In this document: positions 1 to 7,155 of the stretch, one piece after another | Layout of the letters: each line of letters begins with the position of its first letter | How positions within the stretch are numbered: position 1 is the first letter of the stretch | Assembly: GCA_003242205.1 (NCBI GenBank) | Contig: QGUR01000058.1 | Span: forward strand, 1 to 18,109 | DNA: 18,109 nucleotides | Direction of reading: 5' to 3' | Source of the DNA: Chloroflexota bacterium | GTDB taxonomy: Bacteria > Chloroflexota > Anaerolineae > Aggregatilineales > Phototrophicaceae | Program-made: the position numbers and the translations under genes | Notes under the pieces: generated by a model | Told to the model about the DNA's origin: nothing | Seen by the model: only the letters and a program-made list of their open reading frames with translations | The model's database searches: none

Positions 1-10
1 TGGCGAGAAA

Positions 11-1684
11 CTAGATATTTTTTGTTATTTTGAGGTTTCCCCGTCCGGGATTCCCGCTGAGATGAATGATCTCCATACGGTCGCGCAGCGGGCCGGGGAT
101 CGGCTCCAGTTCGTTGGCGGTCGTGATGAACAGCACGTCGCTCAGGTCGAACGGCACGTCGAGATAGTGATCGTGGAACTCGGCGTTCTGCTCCGGATCC
201 AAAACCTCCAGCAGCGCGCTCGCCGGATCACCGCGGAAGTCGCGGCCCAGCTTGTCGATCTCATCCAGCATAAAGACCGGATTGCGCGTGCCGGCGCGGC
301 TGATCGTCTGGATGATGCGTCCGGGCATCGCGCCGATGTACGTGCGGCGAAAACCACGAATTTCGGCTTCGTCGCGCACGCCGCCCAGACTCATACGGAT
401 AAACTTGCGCCCCATAGCCCGCGCAATCGACGCGCCGAGCGACGTCTTGCCGACGCCGGGCGGGCCAACGAAGCACAGAATCGCGCCCGCGCGCTCGCGG
501 CGAATATGGTCGACAGGCTCCTGCTCTTCCAGTTGTTGCGCGCGTTCCTGACGCAGCTTCCGCACGGCCAGAAACTCAAGGATGCGCTCCTTGATATCCT
601 CCAGACCGTAGTGATCCTCGTCAAGCACCTGGCGCGCGTGAGCGATGTCGAGGTTATCGACGCTCACCTTGTTCCACGGCAGGCCGGTCAGCCAGTCGAG
701 ATACGTGCGGATGACGCCATATTCAGCCGCCTGCGGTGGCAACTTCGACAGCCGGTCAAGCTCGCGATTGGCTTCCTTGAGCGCTTCCTCGGGCATGCCC
801 GATTCGTCGATCTTGCGCCGGTATTCCTCGATCTCGACCGCCTGTTCATCGCCCTCGCCCAGTTCGCGCTGGATGGCCTTCAGTTGCTCGCGCAGATAGT
901 ACTCGCGCTGCATCTTTTCCATCTCGCTCTGGGCTTCGCTCTGAATCTTGCGGCCCAGTTCGAGCACTTCCAGCTCTTTGCCAAGAATGGCGATCAGGCG
1001 GCGCAGCTTGGCTTCGGTACTGTCCAGTTCCAGCATGGCCTGGGCTTCTTCCAGGTCGATGCGGATGTAGGTGGCAACCGTGTACGCCAGTTGCAGCGGA
1101 TCATCGACGTTCAGCGCCGAAGTGATCAACTCGCTGGGGATGCTCGGCACCAGATCGGCGAGGCGGCCGAACAGTTCGACAACGCTGCGCGTCAGCGCTT
1201 CCACCTCAATCGTCGTTTCGACGGTTTCCGGCGCGGCATGAGCCTTCGCGCGCAGGTAGGGTTCGGTCGCCGTGAATTCGTCAATCGCGATACGCGCCAG
1301 ACCCTGCACCAACATGCGAATGGTGCCATCGGGCGCGCGGAACAGCCGGTGAATCGACGCAATCGTGCCGATACGATGAATATCATCCGGCCCCGGCGAT
1401 TCAAGCTCCGGGTCCTTGGCGGTCACCAGCCCGATCAGCCGGTTACCATTGACGACATCATCTACCAGCCGAATGCTGCGCGGCTGTCCGACGGTGAGCG
1501 GAACCGCAGTTTCAGGATAGACGACCACGCCACGCAACGGCAGAATAGGAAGCTCCTCAGGAATTGTGACCACTTCCTCGTTTTCACGGCTTCGCTTCTG
1601 TTCGCTGGTGCTAGTCGCAACCTTTTCGGCCTCGGTCTCTTCGAGGTCGACGTCAATCTCTTTTGCTTCCGGTTTATCAGTCAT
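11..1684 (-). CDS. lon: ATP-dependent protease Lon (La), 3' part missing at window edge
   Basis: Cytosolic AAA+ serine protease that unfolds and degrades damaged and regulatory proteins. Using the longest reading (start 1696) for numbering: LON substrate-binding domain at about 43-240 (begins ELPILPLRGVVVYP), a charged helical linker around 245-285, Walker A GPPGVGKT at 411-418, Walker B VFMLDEID at 474-481, sensor-1 Asn 528 and the DRMEII arginine-finger region at 539-544. I place the start at the ATG at 1684, preceded by GAGG about 9 bases upstream and overlapping the hsp20 stop; the ATG at 1696 is possible. Lon is normally near 800 residues. This reading stops after about 557, before the Ser-Lys protease domain. 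The last residues look wrong for Lon, and one extra T in the run at 18-23 would restore KKYLVSRQ, a typical Lon continuation. I read this as a base error or frameshift at a contig end, not a natural truncation. Family certain; state of the 3' end uncertain. Confidence 0.95.
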   Translation of the reverse strand: MTDKPEAKEIDVDLEETEAEKVATSTSEQKRSRENEEVVTIPEELPILPLRGVVVYPETAVPLTVGQPRSIRLVDDVVNGNRLIGLVTAKDPELESPGPDDIHRIGTIASIHRLFRAPDGTIRMLVQGLARIAIDEFTATEPYLRAKAHAAPETVETTIEVEALTRSVVELFGRLADLVPSIPSELITSALNVDDPLQLAYTVATYIRIDLEEAQAMLELDSTEAKLRRLIAILGKELEVLELGRKIQSEAQSEMEKMQREYYLREQLKAIQRELGEGDEQAVEIEEYRRKIDESGMPEEALKEANRELDRLSKLPPQAAEYGVIRTYLDWLTGLPWNKVSVDNLDIAHARQVLDEDHYGLEDIKERILEFLAVRKLRQERAQQLEEQEPVDHIRRERAGAILCFVGPPGVGKTSLGASIARAMGRKFIRMSLGGVRDEAEIRGFRRTYIGAMPGRIIQTISRAGTRNPVFMLDEIDKLGRDFRGDPASALLEVLDPEQNAEFHDHYLDVPFDLSDVLFITTANELEPIPGPLRDRMEIIHLSGNPGRGNLKITKNI

Positions 1685-2117
1685 TCTCTGCCTCATCAGT
1701 TTCGGCGTTCACGTTAATAATGCGAATCGCCTTTTCCGGTCGCCGCGGCAATTCAATCTGCAGGAAGCCATCGCGGTATACCGCTTCGACTTTATCCTGC
1801 TCCACCGGCCATGGCAGCGTAACTTCCACACGGAAATCACCATAACCGATCTCGACCTGGTGGTAGGCAGCCCCCTGATAGGAAGGGCGCTCGCGCACGC
1901 CGGCAACGACCAGTTGGTTATTCAACAGCGTTATGGTGAAATCGCTGGGACGCATGCCCGCGATCTCGATGAAGACCAGCAGTTTGTCCGGGAATTCGAG
2001 CACGTCTGTCGGCGGCGTAAACGGGGCGTTCGGGCGGAAAATCATATAACCCTGTACTACCCAACGCCGGTCCACAGGCTGGCGTTCGGACAACGGGTCT
2101 CGTCGCTTACCATACAT
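1677..2117 (-). CDS. Small heat shock protein, Hsp20/alpha-crystallin family
   Basis: ATP-independent holdase chaperone that binds unfolding proteins in the cytosol. The 146-residue product has an alpha-crystallin domain at about 33-126, with GYGDFRVEVTLPWPV at 91-105 and the conserved strand GFLQIELP at 117-124. A C-terminal IRI at 131-133 may be the IxI motif used in oligomer assembly. Start chosen at the ATG at 2117 because GGAGGT lies 8 bases upstream; a longer reading to 2174 has no such site and adds unconserved sequence. Its stop overlaps the lon start, so the two are almost certainly cotranscribed and translationally coupled. That makes sense functionally: one holds unfolded proteins, the other degrades them. 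I see no CIRCE (HrcA) operator upstream. Confidence 0.93.
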   Translation of the reverse strand: MYGKRRDPLSERQPVDRRWVVQGYMIFRPNAPFTPPTDVLEFPDKLLVFIEIAGMRPSDFTITLLNNQLVVAGVRERPSYQGAAYHQVEIGYGDFRVEVTLPWPVEQDKVEAVYRDGFLQIELPRRPEKAIRIINVNAETDEAEND

Positions 2118-2420
2118 GTAAGGTGACCTCCAGGGGCATCTCCATAAGCCGCAGCGCGCACTCGCATCGCACACAACAGCCCAGAGATGGGTCTCTCAAA
2201 AAAACACCGGGCATATGGCTTCCGGCATTACAACAGTTTAGCAGTAATGAATAAAAATCATATTAGATGGGAAGGTTTATCATCCGCCGCTCATAGTTAA
2301 TGTGACCGGATTTTGGCCGATTTGGGTATTGCCATCGGCCCTAACCCCGGCGCGCAGATCCCGGCCACCTCCATCGCCGGGCAGAGCCATCGCTCAGTCA
2401 AAGCCCGTGTAGACCATTCA
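2118..2420. other. Intergenic region upstream of hsp20
   Basis: About 300 bases between the MBL-fold gene and hsp20, both on the minus strand. It should hold the hsp20-lon promoter. The stretch 2225-2300 is clearly AT-richer than the neighbours, and a weak candidate on the minus strand is TTTATT, 17 bases, TGTAAT (roughly 2228-2256), a poor match at -35. There is no CIRCE element (TTAGCACTC-N9-GAGTGCTAA). A 7-bp inverted repeat (GGCCGAT/ATCGGCC, 2315-2321 and 2334-2340) follows the MBL-fold gene but has no T-tract on the useful side. No conserved coding sequence is seen. Confidence 0.5.
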
Positions 2421-3176
2421 CTAAAACTCGTAGATGTCGTAGTCGCGCGCGAGGTAGATGGGGCCATCGTAAGCGGTGCGCGCTTCATCGACCAGCGGCT
2501 GCGGGTCGGTATTCCAGACCTGATAGTGAATGAGATAGAGCGATTTCGCGCCCGCCTGCGCCGCGATCCGCCCGGCCTCCGCCGCGCTGGAATGGCCAAA
2601 GCCCTTACCGGCGGCCTCGTGAATCAGCATATCGGCGTCGTGCGCCAGCTCGATCAGCGCAGGAACCGGCTCGGTATCGCAGGAATAGGCCAGCACCCGG
2701 CCCGTGCGCCTGTTCTCAATCCGTAGCCCGATGGTAGGGACAAAATGGCGTGTCGGCCAGGCGATAATCTCAAAATCGTCATTTCTGAGAACCGGCGCGC
2801 AGTCCTGTTCCGGCACGCGGTGGAAAGTGACCGGAAAGAAATCCGGCCAGGTATCCCAGGCATACGACAACATCATATCCTCGACCCGGGTAGCGCAGTG
2901 GTCGAGAGCGTAGAAACGCAGTGGCGTCTGGCGTCCCAACAGCCACATGTGCATCAGCATGGTCGGCACGCCGGCAACGTGGTCGGGATGGAAGTGCGTC
3001 AGAATGATGTCCTGAATGGCATTATCGTCAATACCTAGATTGTGGATTTTGCCCAGGGGATTGGAGCCGCAGTCAACCAACACATTGCTGGTTTCGCCGC
3101 TCAGGAGAAAGTGAGTGTAGTCGTGTCTGGCGTCGGATACGGCCGCGGCGGAACCCAGGATGGCGATTTTTGCCAT
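2421..3176 (-). CDS. RNase Z-like metallo-beta-lactamase fold hydrolase
   Basis: The 251-residue product is a metal-dependent hydrolase of the metallo-beta-lactamase superfamily, RNase Z/ElaC/PhnP-like branch. The metal site is complete: THFHPDH at 60-66 (His61, His63, Asp65, His66), His144 in the PTRHF segment, Asp167 in YSCDTEP and His217 in YLIHY. The segment with HEAAGKGFGHSSAAEAG around 186-202 is laid out as in RNase Z. The flexible exosite arm that true RNase Z uses to grip tRNA is not obvious and the protein is shorter than most ElaC, so a phosphodiesterase or other esterase role is as likely as tRNA 3' processing. Start chosen at 3176, with GAGG 6 bases upstream; a start at 3206 is less likely. 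It lies 88 bases after the ABC permease stop and has its own candidate promoter. Confidence 0.88.
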   Translation of the reverse strand: MAKIAILGSAAAVSDARHDYTHFLLSGETSNVLVDCGSNPLGKIHNLGIDDNAIQDIILTHFHPDHVAGVPTMLMHMWLLGRQTPLRFYALDHCATRVEDMMLSYAWDTWPDFFPVTFHRVPEQDCAPVLRNDDFEIIAWPTRHFVPTIGLRIENRRTGRVLAYSCDTEPVPALIELAHDADMLIHEAAGKGFGHSSAAEAGRIAAQAGAKSLYLIHYQVWNTDPQPLVDEARTAYDGPIYLARDYDIYEF

Positions 3177-3211
3177 GCAGAACCTCGTTGAAGGCGAAAA
3201 GGACAAACGTC

Positions 3212-3239
3212 ATTATGCGGAAAGAATGGCGCGCGTAAA
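3212..3239 (-). promoter_or_regulatory. Candidate sigma-70-type promoter for the MBL-fold gene
   Basis: On the minus strand, TTTACG (3234-3239, 4 of 6 to TTGACA) and CATAAT (3212-3217, 5 of 6 to TATAAT) are separated by 16 bases. Transcription would begin near 3205, about 29 bases before the start codon. It sits in the 88-base gap after the ABC permease gene. Confidence 0.4.
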
Positions 3240-3264
3240 GCCCGGACCCTGTATCTCGTTCGAT

Positions 3265-4779
3265 TCAGACGCCGGCGACGGCGCGCACAACCAGCGGCGT
3301 AAGGTAGGTTTCCAGCAACGCGGCGATCAGCAAACCGGGGATGACCAGCCCCAGCCCGACCCTGATAAGGTCGCTCAGGGCGACCGTCCAGGCGTGCCCG
3401 ACGGTCCAGCCGTGCGGCGGTCTGGTCACAATCGCACCGGCGCGCAGCGCGGCAGCGGCGGCCAGCAAAATCACCGGCACTTCAACCAGCCCATGAACAA
3501 TCACCGCCGCCAGCACCAAATCAACCCGAAGGCCGGCCACCATGACCTGACTGAGCGCAAAACCCAGAACGAAGTAGACGCCAGGCGTCAGCACGAGCGC
3601 CGCCACGCCAAACGTGAAAAGCGATAACAAGGTGGCAACCAGCAGAATGCGCCCGTTATGAAACACGATCCAGCCGGGGCCGCTGGCGACGAAGGTATCG
3701 AGACTGGCCCCAAGATCAACCACGCCGGCAGAATCGCTTGCCTGCTGAAAAACCGGCAGACGCCATTCCGGCTGCTGGCCGAGACTGACGCCCGCCAGAA
3801 AAGCCGCCACAAAGACGAGGCCGGTCACGAACAGGGCCGGGCGCAGCCGGCGCAGGCTGAGCGTCACACCGCGCCGGTACCATTCCTGGAGGTTGCGGGC
3901 CGGCGTTCCGCGTTCGTCCACCGCGCGCACATGACGCCAGATTTTGTGCAGTGTTGCGCGGGGATTGATCTGGTCGATGCTGCGGCCCAGCACTTCTTCC
4001 CGGTTGAAAACGCTATTGCCCAGACGCAGCAGCAGCACGACGACGACCAACATGCCGATGATGATGGCCCAGAGCGCGCCAATGCCGTGCGGCGATTCGG
4101 CATCCGGCGCGAGGAACATGATGGCGCTCTCGCCCTGCACCAGCAGCGCAACCGGAATCACGATGAAGCTCGCCAGCAGGTTGGCAGCGCGCGTGCTGGT
4201 CGTCTGGCTGCTGACGACGACCGCGCCCGTGACCATCACCAGCGCCTGCGCCGCCGTCAATAGAAAGATTTGCACCACGAGCGCGGGCTGTGGCCGCCAT
4301 TCCACGCCGCCGAACACCAGCCCTGCCAGATAGACCAGCATGCCGCAATAGGACGACACCAGCGGCGGGATCATGGCGGCAAGCGTTTTGCCGATATAAA
4401 GCTCGGTATTGGAAAGCGGAGTTGTAAACAGCGGTTCGAGGCTGCGACGTTCCTTTTCGCCGACGAACGTTTCCAGCGCGATGACGAGCGAGATGGAAAT
4501 CGGGAAAAACCCGACGATCATCAGCAGAAACGGGATCGTGCGCTCGCCGATGATTTCCGCGCCATAGCCGGTGACAAACGCGGTGAACCGCCCGGCGACA
4601 AACTGCGCCAGCGCCGGAAACAGGAACGTCAGAATGAGAATCGGCGCGAGAATGCGCCAGTCGCGCAGGCTGTCGCGCACTTCACGCCGCGTAACGATCA
4701 GCGCGTTCCGCAGCGTCTGCAATGCGCCCGGCGTCTCATCTGCAACTGCGCTCTCAAGCAGGTTCGCCGGCGACGCCAT
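3265..4779 (-). CDS. ABC-2 type exporter permease fused to a SpoIIM-like (DUF95) membrane domain
   Basis: A 504-residue membrane protein in two parts. Residues about 20-260 are an ABC-2 type permease of the NatB/YhaP kind: a first transmembrane segment at about 43-62, then the conserved loop EKERRSLEPLFTTPLSNTE (108-126) and further membrane segments. Residues about 315-495 resemble SpoIIM/DUF95, with FHNGRILL (373-380), a long hydrophobic stretch and the HGLVEVPVILLAAAAALRAG segment (429-448). The natural partner is the ATPase just upstream; the permease start overlaps the ATPase 3' end by 26 bases and has AGGAAGAGGG before it. Together they form an exporter whose substrate cannot be read from sequence. 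In other genomes SpoIIM-like proteins often sit as a separate gene, so the fusion is notable. The domain boundary is approximate. Confidence 0.88.
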   Translation of the reverse strand: MASPANLLESAVADETPGALQTLRNALIVTRREVRDSLRDWRILAPILILTFLFPALAQFVAGRFTAFVTGYGAEIIGERTIPFLLMIVGFFPISISLVIALETFVGEKERRSLEPLFTTPLSNTELYIGKTLAAMIPPLVSSYCGMLVYLAGLVFGGVEWRPQPALVVQIFLLTAAQALVMVTGAVVVSSQTTSTRAANLLASFIVIPVALLVQGESAIMFLAPDAESPHGIGALWAIIIGMLVVVVLLLRLGNSVFNREEVLGRSIDQINPRATLHKIWRHVRAVDERGTPARNLQEWYRRGVTLSLRRLRPALFVTGLVFVAAFLAGVSLGQQPEWRLPVFQQASDSAGVVDLGASLDTFVASGPGWIVFHNGRILLVATLLSLFTFGVAALVLTPGVYFVLGFALSQVMVAGLRVDLVLAAVIVHGLVEVPVILLAAAAALRAGAIVTRPPHGWTVGHAWTVALSDLIRVGLGLVIPGLLIAALLETYLTPLVVRAVAGV

Positions 4780-5713
4780 GCGTACCCTCTTCCTTTTGCT
4801 CGTCCTGTTCGATAATTTGCAGATAAATGTCTTCCAGCGTCTGCGAAACAGGCGCCAGCGAAATCACATCCACGCCCAGCCCGGCAAGCCGCCGGATCAG
4901 CGCCGGGTTGACGCGTTCGGGATCGGAAACGCGATAGCGCAGCCAGTCGCTCCCTTTTTCCTCGACGGTCACAAGGTCGCCAATTTCGCGCGGCAGGCCG
5001 TTCATCTCGCCGCGCACGCGCAACTCCATCCGCGGCTCGCCGGCGAACTGCCGGGACAACTCGTCAAATGTGCCCTGAGCGATAATGCGCCCTTTTCTGA
5101 TGACGGCGATCTGGCTGGCAAGCTGCTGCGCTTCGGCCAGATTGTGCGTGGTGATGAGAAAAGTGCGCTCGCCACGCTGAAGCTCGACAATCGCATCGCG
5201 CACCTGCTTCGCGCTCTGCGGGTCCATGGCGCTGGTCGGTTCGTCCAGCAGCAGCACCGGCGGGTTATGCAGCATGGCACGAACCAACGCCAGCTTCTGC
5301 TTCATGCCTTTGCTATACTCGCCCAGACGTTTATTGAGCGCATCCTGCAGGCCAAAGCGCTCCATCAGTTCGTAGGCGCGCTGGCGGCGCACCGGCCGCG
5401 GCATGTGATAGACCTCGCCGAAAAAGTCGAGGTATTCCAGCGCTTTCATGCGTTCGTACAGGCCATGCTGTTCCGTCAGCACGCCCACATGAGCGCGTAC
5501 CTGTTGCGGCTGGCGCACGACGTCAAAACCGGCCACCACGGCGCGGCCCGACGTCGGCGCGAGAATGGATGTCAACATGCGTACTGTAGTGGTTTTTCCC
5601 GCGCCGTTCGGCCCCAGCAGCGCCAGCACCGCGCCGGCGGATACGCGCAGCGAGACCCGATCGACCGCCAGAAAATCATCGAACACTTTGGTCAGGTCCT
5701 GCGCTTCAATCAT
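4754..5713 (-). CDS. ABC transporter ATP-binding protein (NatA/CcmA-like exporter ATPase)
   Basis: A 319-residue ATPase that powers the membrane partner encoded immediately downstream. All catalytic motifs are present: Walker A GPNGAGKTT at 34-42, Q-loop Gln82, signature YSKGMKQ at 133-139 (the SKGMKQ variant common in ABC-2 exporters rather than LSGGQ), Walker B VLLLDEP at 153-159 and H-loop His190. A further 90 residues or so after the nucleotide-binding domain (about 225-319) form the C-terminal domain usual in this subfamily. The gene is the first of its transcription unit, divergent from the methyltransferase gene at 5846. A possible -10 (TACAAT, minus strand, 5749-5754) has no convincing -35. 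The ribosome binding site is weak: GGAGAG lies about 13 bases before the ATG. Confidence 0.95.
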   Translation of the reverse strand: MIEAQDLTKVFDDFLAVDRVSLRVSAGAVLALLGPNGAGKTTTVRMLTSILAPTSGRAVVAGFDVVRQPQQVRAHVGVLTEQHGLYERMKALEYLDFFGEVYHMPRPVRRQRAYELMERFGLQDALNKRLGEYSKGMKQKLALVRAMLHNPPVLLLDEPTSAMDPQSAKQVRDAIVELQRGERTFLITTHNLAEAQQLASQIAVIRKGRIIAQGTFDELSRQFAGEPRMELRVRGEMNGLPREIGDLVTVEEKGSDWLRYRVSDPERVNPALIRRLAGLGVDVISLAPVSQTLEDIYLQIIEQDEQKEEGTHGVAGEPA

Positions 5714-5845
5714 GCTTTTCGACCAGCTCTCCGTGCCTTCGCTTTCTGATTGTATGTCGAGACTGGCGCGCAGGAGATTTAGGATTGGTGGATGTACGGC
5801 GAAAGGCGCACCGGCCAGACCTGCGAGCGCCGCACAGGCAGGTTC

Positions 5846-6568
5846 ATGATGGATGACCAGACCGTTCGGCGGCTAAACGCCATCAACCGCGACTTCTACC
5901 GGCGAGTCGCCGAAGATTTCGACACCACGCGCGGCAGACCGTGGCCCGGCTGGCGGCGACTGCTGCCGTACCTCCCCAAAGCGCCTGAGCCGCTGCGCGT
6001 GCTGGATGCGGGTTGTGGCAACGGGCGTCTTGGCATGTTTCTCGCCTCGGCGCTCCGGCAGCGCATAGCCTACACCGGCGTCGATAACAACCCGGCGCTG
6101 CTGGCCCGCGCCCGCGAAACGCTTGTCTCGCCCAAACTGCTGAGTGTCGAACTGTTGGAAGCCGATCTGCTCAACGATACGCTGCCGCCCGGCCCCTATG
6201 ACCTGATCGGGCTGTTTGGCGTTCTGCATCACATCCCGGCATTCGAACGACGCCAGACACTGATGCGGCAACTCTCGGCGCGGCTCGCGCCCGGCGGCGT
6301 GCTGGCCTTCGCCTGCTGGCGCTTCTACGAATACGAGCGCTTCCGCGAGCGCATCGTGCCGTGGCCCGCCGGTTTACGCGTCGAACCCGGCGACTACCTG
6401 CTCGACTGGCGGCGTGGAGCCAGAACGCTACGCTACTGCCACTATATCGACGACGCCGAGCATGACGCGCTGGTTGCCGCCAGCGGTTTGGCCCACGTCA
6501 CGAGTTACCGCGCCGACGGGCATGAAGGCGACGCCAACCTGTACACCGTGCTGCGCCGCGAACGCTAG
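5846..6568 (+). CDS. Trm9/ALKBH8-like class I SAM-dependent methyltransferase
   Basis: A 240-residue methyltransferase. The SAM-binding motif I is LDAGCGNGR at 53-61, with acidic Asp80 after strand 2 and a GVLHHIP motif at 125-131. Two regions outside the generic fold resemble eukaryotic Trm9/ALKBH8, the enzymes that complete mcm5U at the tRNA wobble position: FYRRVAEDFDTTRGRPWPGW at 17-36 (Trm9 has a similar Y-x-x-IA-x-x-F-x-x-TR-x-KPWP) and RYCHYIDDAEHDAL at 196-209 (compare RYYHVF-x-EGEL). A tRNA substrate is therefore an attractive inference, but bacteria are not known to make mcm5U in general and other substrates are possible. Start at 5846 or 5849 (tandem ATGs after GGCAGG); an upstream ATG at 5792 adds an unconserved stretch. 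The stop overlaps the convergent gene's stop. Confidence 0.85.
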   Translation: MMDDQTVRRLNAINRDFYRRVAEDFDTTRGRPWPGWRRLLPYLPKAPEPLRVLDAGCGNGRLGMFLASALRQRIAYTGVDNNPALLARARETLVSPKLLSVELLEADLLNDTLPPGPYDLIGLFGVLHHIPAFERRQTLMRQLSARLAPGGVLAFACWRFYEYERFRERIVPWPAGLRVEPGDYLLDWRRGARTLRYCHYIDDAEHDALVAASGLAHVTSYRADGHEGDANLYTVLRRER

Positions 6569-7014
6569 CTTTCTCCCAACCCGGCGACGATTCTGGCGAT
6601 ACGACGCTGGCGCGTCTCTGCCGCTTTGGCCGTTTCAACCTGCCGGACGTGTTCCTTGCGCATGGTGTAGGACAACTTGTCGAAGGCTCCCCGCGCGCCG
6701 GGCTTCTCCGCCAGCGCTGCTGCCAGATCGGCGGGAACGTCAACCGTTCGCGGCTCCTCATCCAGTTCGAGCGTGACCTCGACCTCATCCCCGGCCCTGA
6801 CGCCGGCGGCATGGCGGTGTTCCTTGGCCAGCGGCAGCATGAACACGCCTCCGTATGGCGCCACCGTACTGCGATAGGTATAGCCGTTGACCGTCACCTT
6901 GACGGGAGGCCGCTTCCCTTTGCCCAGCGCGGCCACCGCCTCTGCCGGAACAGGAATCCCGGTAGCGTCCATCCCCGCTTCCTGCGTGATCGTTGTGACA
7001 AAAGTCGTTTTCAT
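6565..7014 (-). CDS. DUF1905 / YdeI-OmpD-associated family protein
   Basis: A 149-residue cytosolic protein of two small domains known from family resemblance. Residues about 3-85 look like DUF1905, a beta-rich domain (PPVKVTVNGYTYRSTVAPYG at 36-55, then GDEVEVTLELD at 75-85). Residues about 90-148 match the YdeI/OmpD-associated helical domain (VDVPADLAAALAEKPGARGA, then the FDKLSYTMRKEHVRQVETAK region and RIARIVAGL). Biochemical function is unknown. The start at 7014 is chosen because the domain begins at once and AGGG lies about 9 bases upstream; a reading extended upstream runs antisense through trmB and is not real. The gene is convergent with the methyltransferase gene, sharing four bases (CTAG) at the stops. 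Confidence 0.87.
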   Translation of the reverse strand: MKTTFVTTITQEAGMDATGIPVPAEAVAALGKGKRPPVKVTVNGYTYRSTVAPYGGVFMLPLAKEHRHAAGVRAGDEVEVTLELDEEPRTVDVPADLAAALAEKPGARGAFDKLSYTMRKEHVRQVETAKAAETRQRRIARIVAGLGES

Positions 7015-7081
7015 CGCCCAACCCTTCGACTGGCTTGGCTGTTCACCCATTGTAGCCCCGCAAAGCTCAGCCAGCTTCCGG

Positions 7082-7087
7082 TATAAT
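7082..7087 (+). promoter_or_regulatory. Candidate -10 box for trmB
   Basis: A perfect TATAAT lies 68 bases before the trmB start codon, in the gap between the divergent DUF1905/YdeI gene and trmB. There is no good -35 at 16-18 bases upstream and no TG extension, so the call rests on the -10 alone. Confidence 0.4.
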
Positions 7088-7155
7088 GTCTTCGCTGCGC
7101 CTGAAACGAATGCTCCGGCGCAGGTTTGTCCATTCGTTCGAGAGAAAGCGTCGAA

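Noticed and set aside
62..1717. A 551-residue open frame antisense to lon.
   Set aside because: It lies opposite a clearly conserved Lon reading frame, its translation shows no domain and is rich in Arg, Gln, Asp and Ala in the pattern produced by antisense of a high-GC gene. No ribosome binding site.
2315..2340. GGCCGAT/ATCGGCC inverted repeat as a terminator for the MBL-fold gene.
   Set aside because: On the minus strand the stem is followed by AAAATCC, not a T-tract, and the loop is 12 bases, so it does not meet the usual intrinsic terminator pattern.
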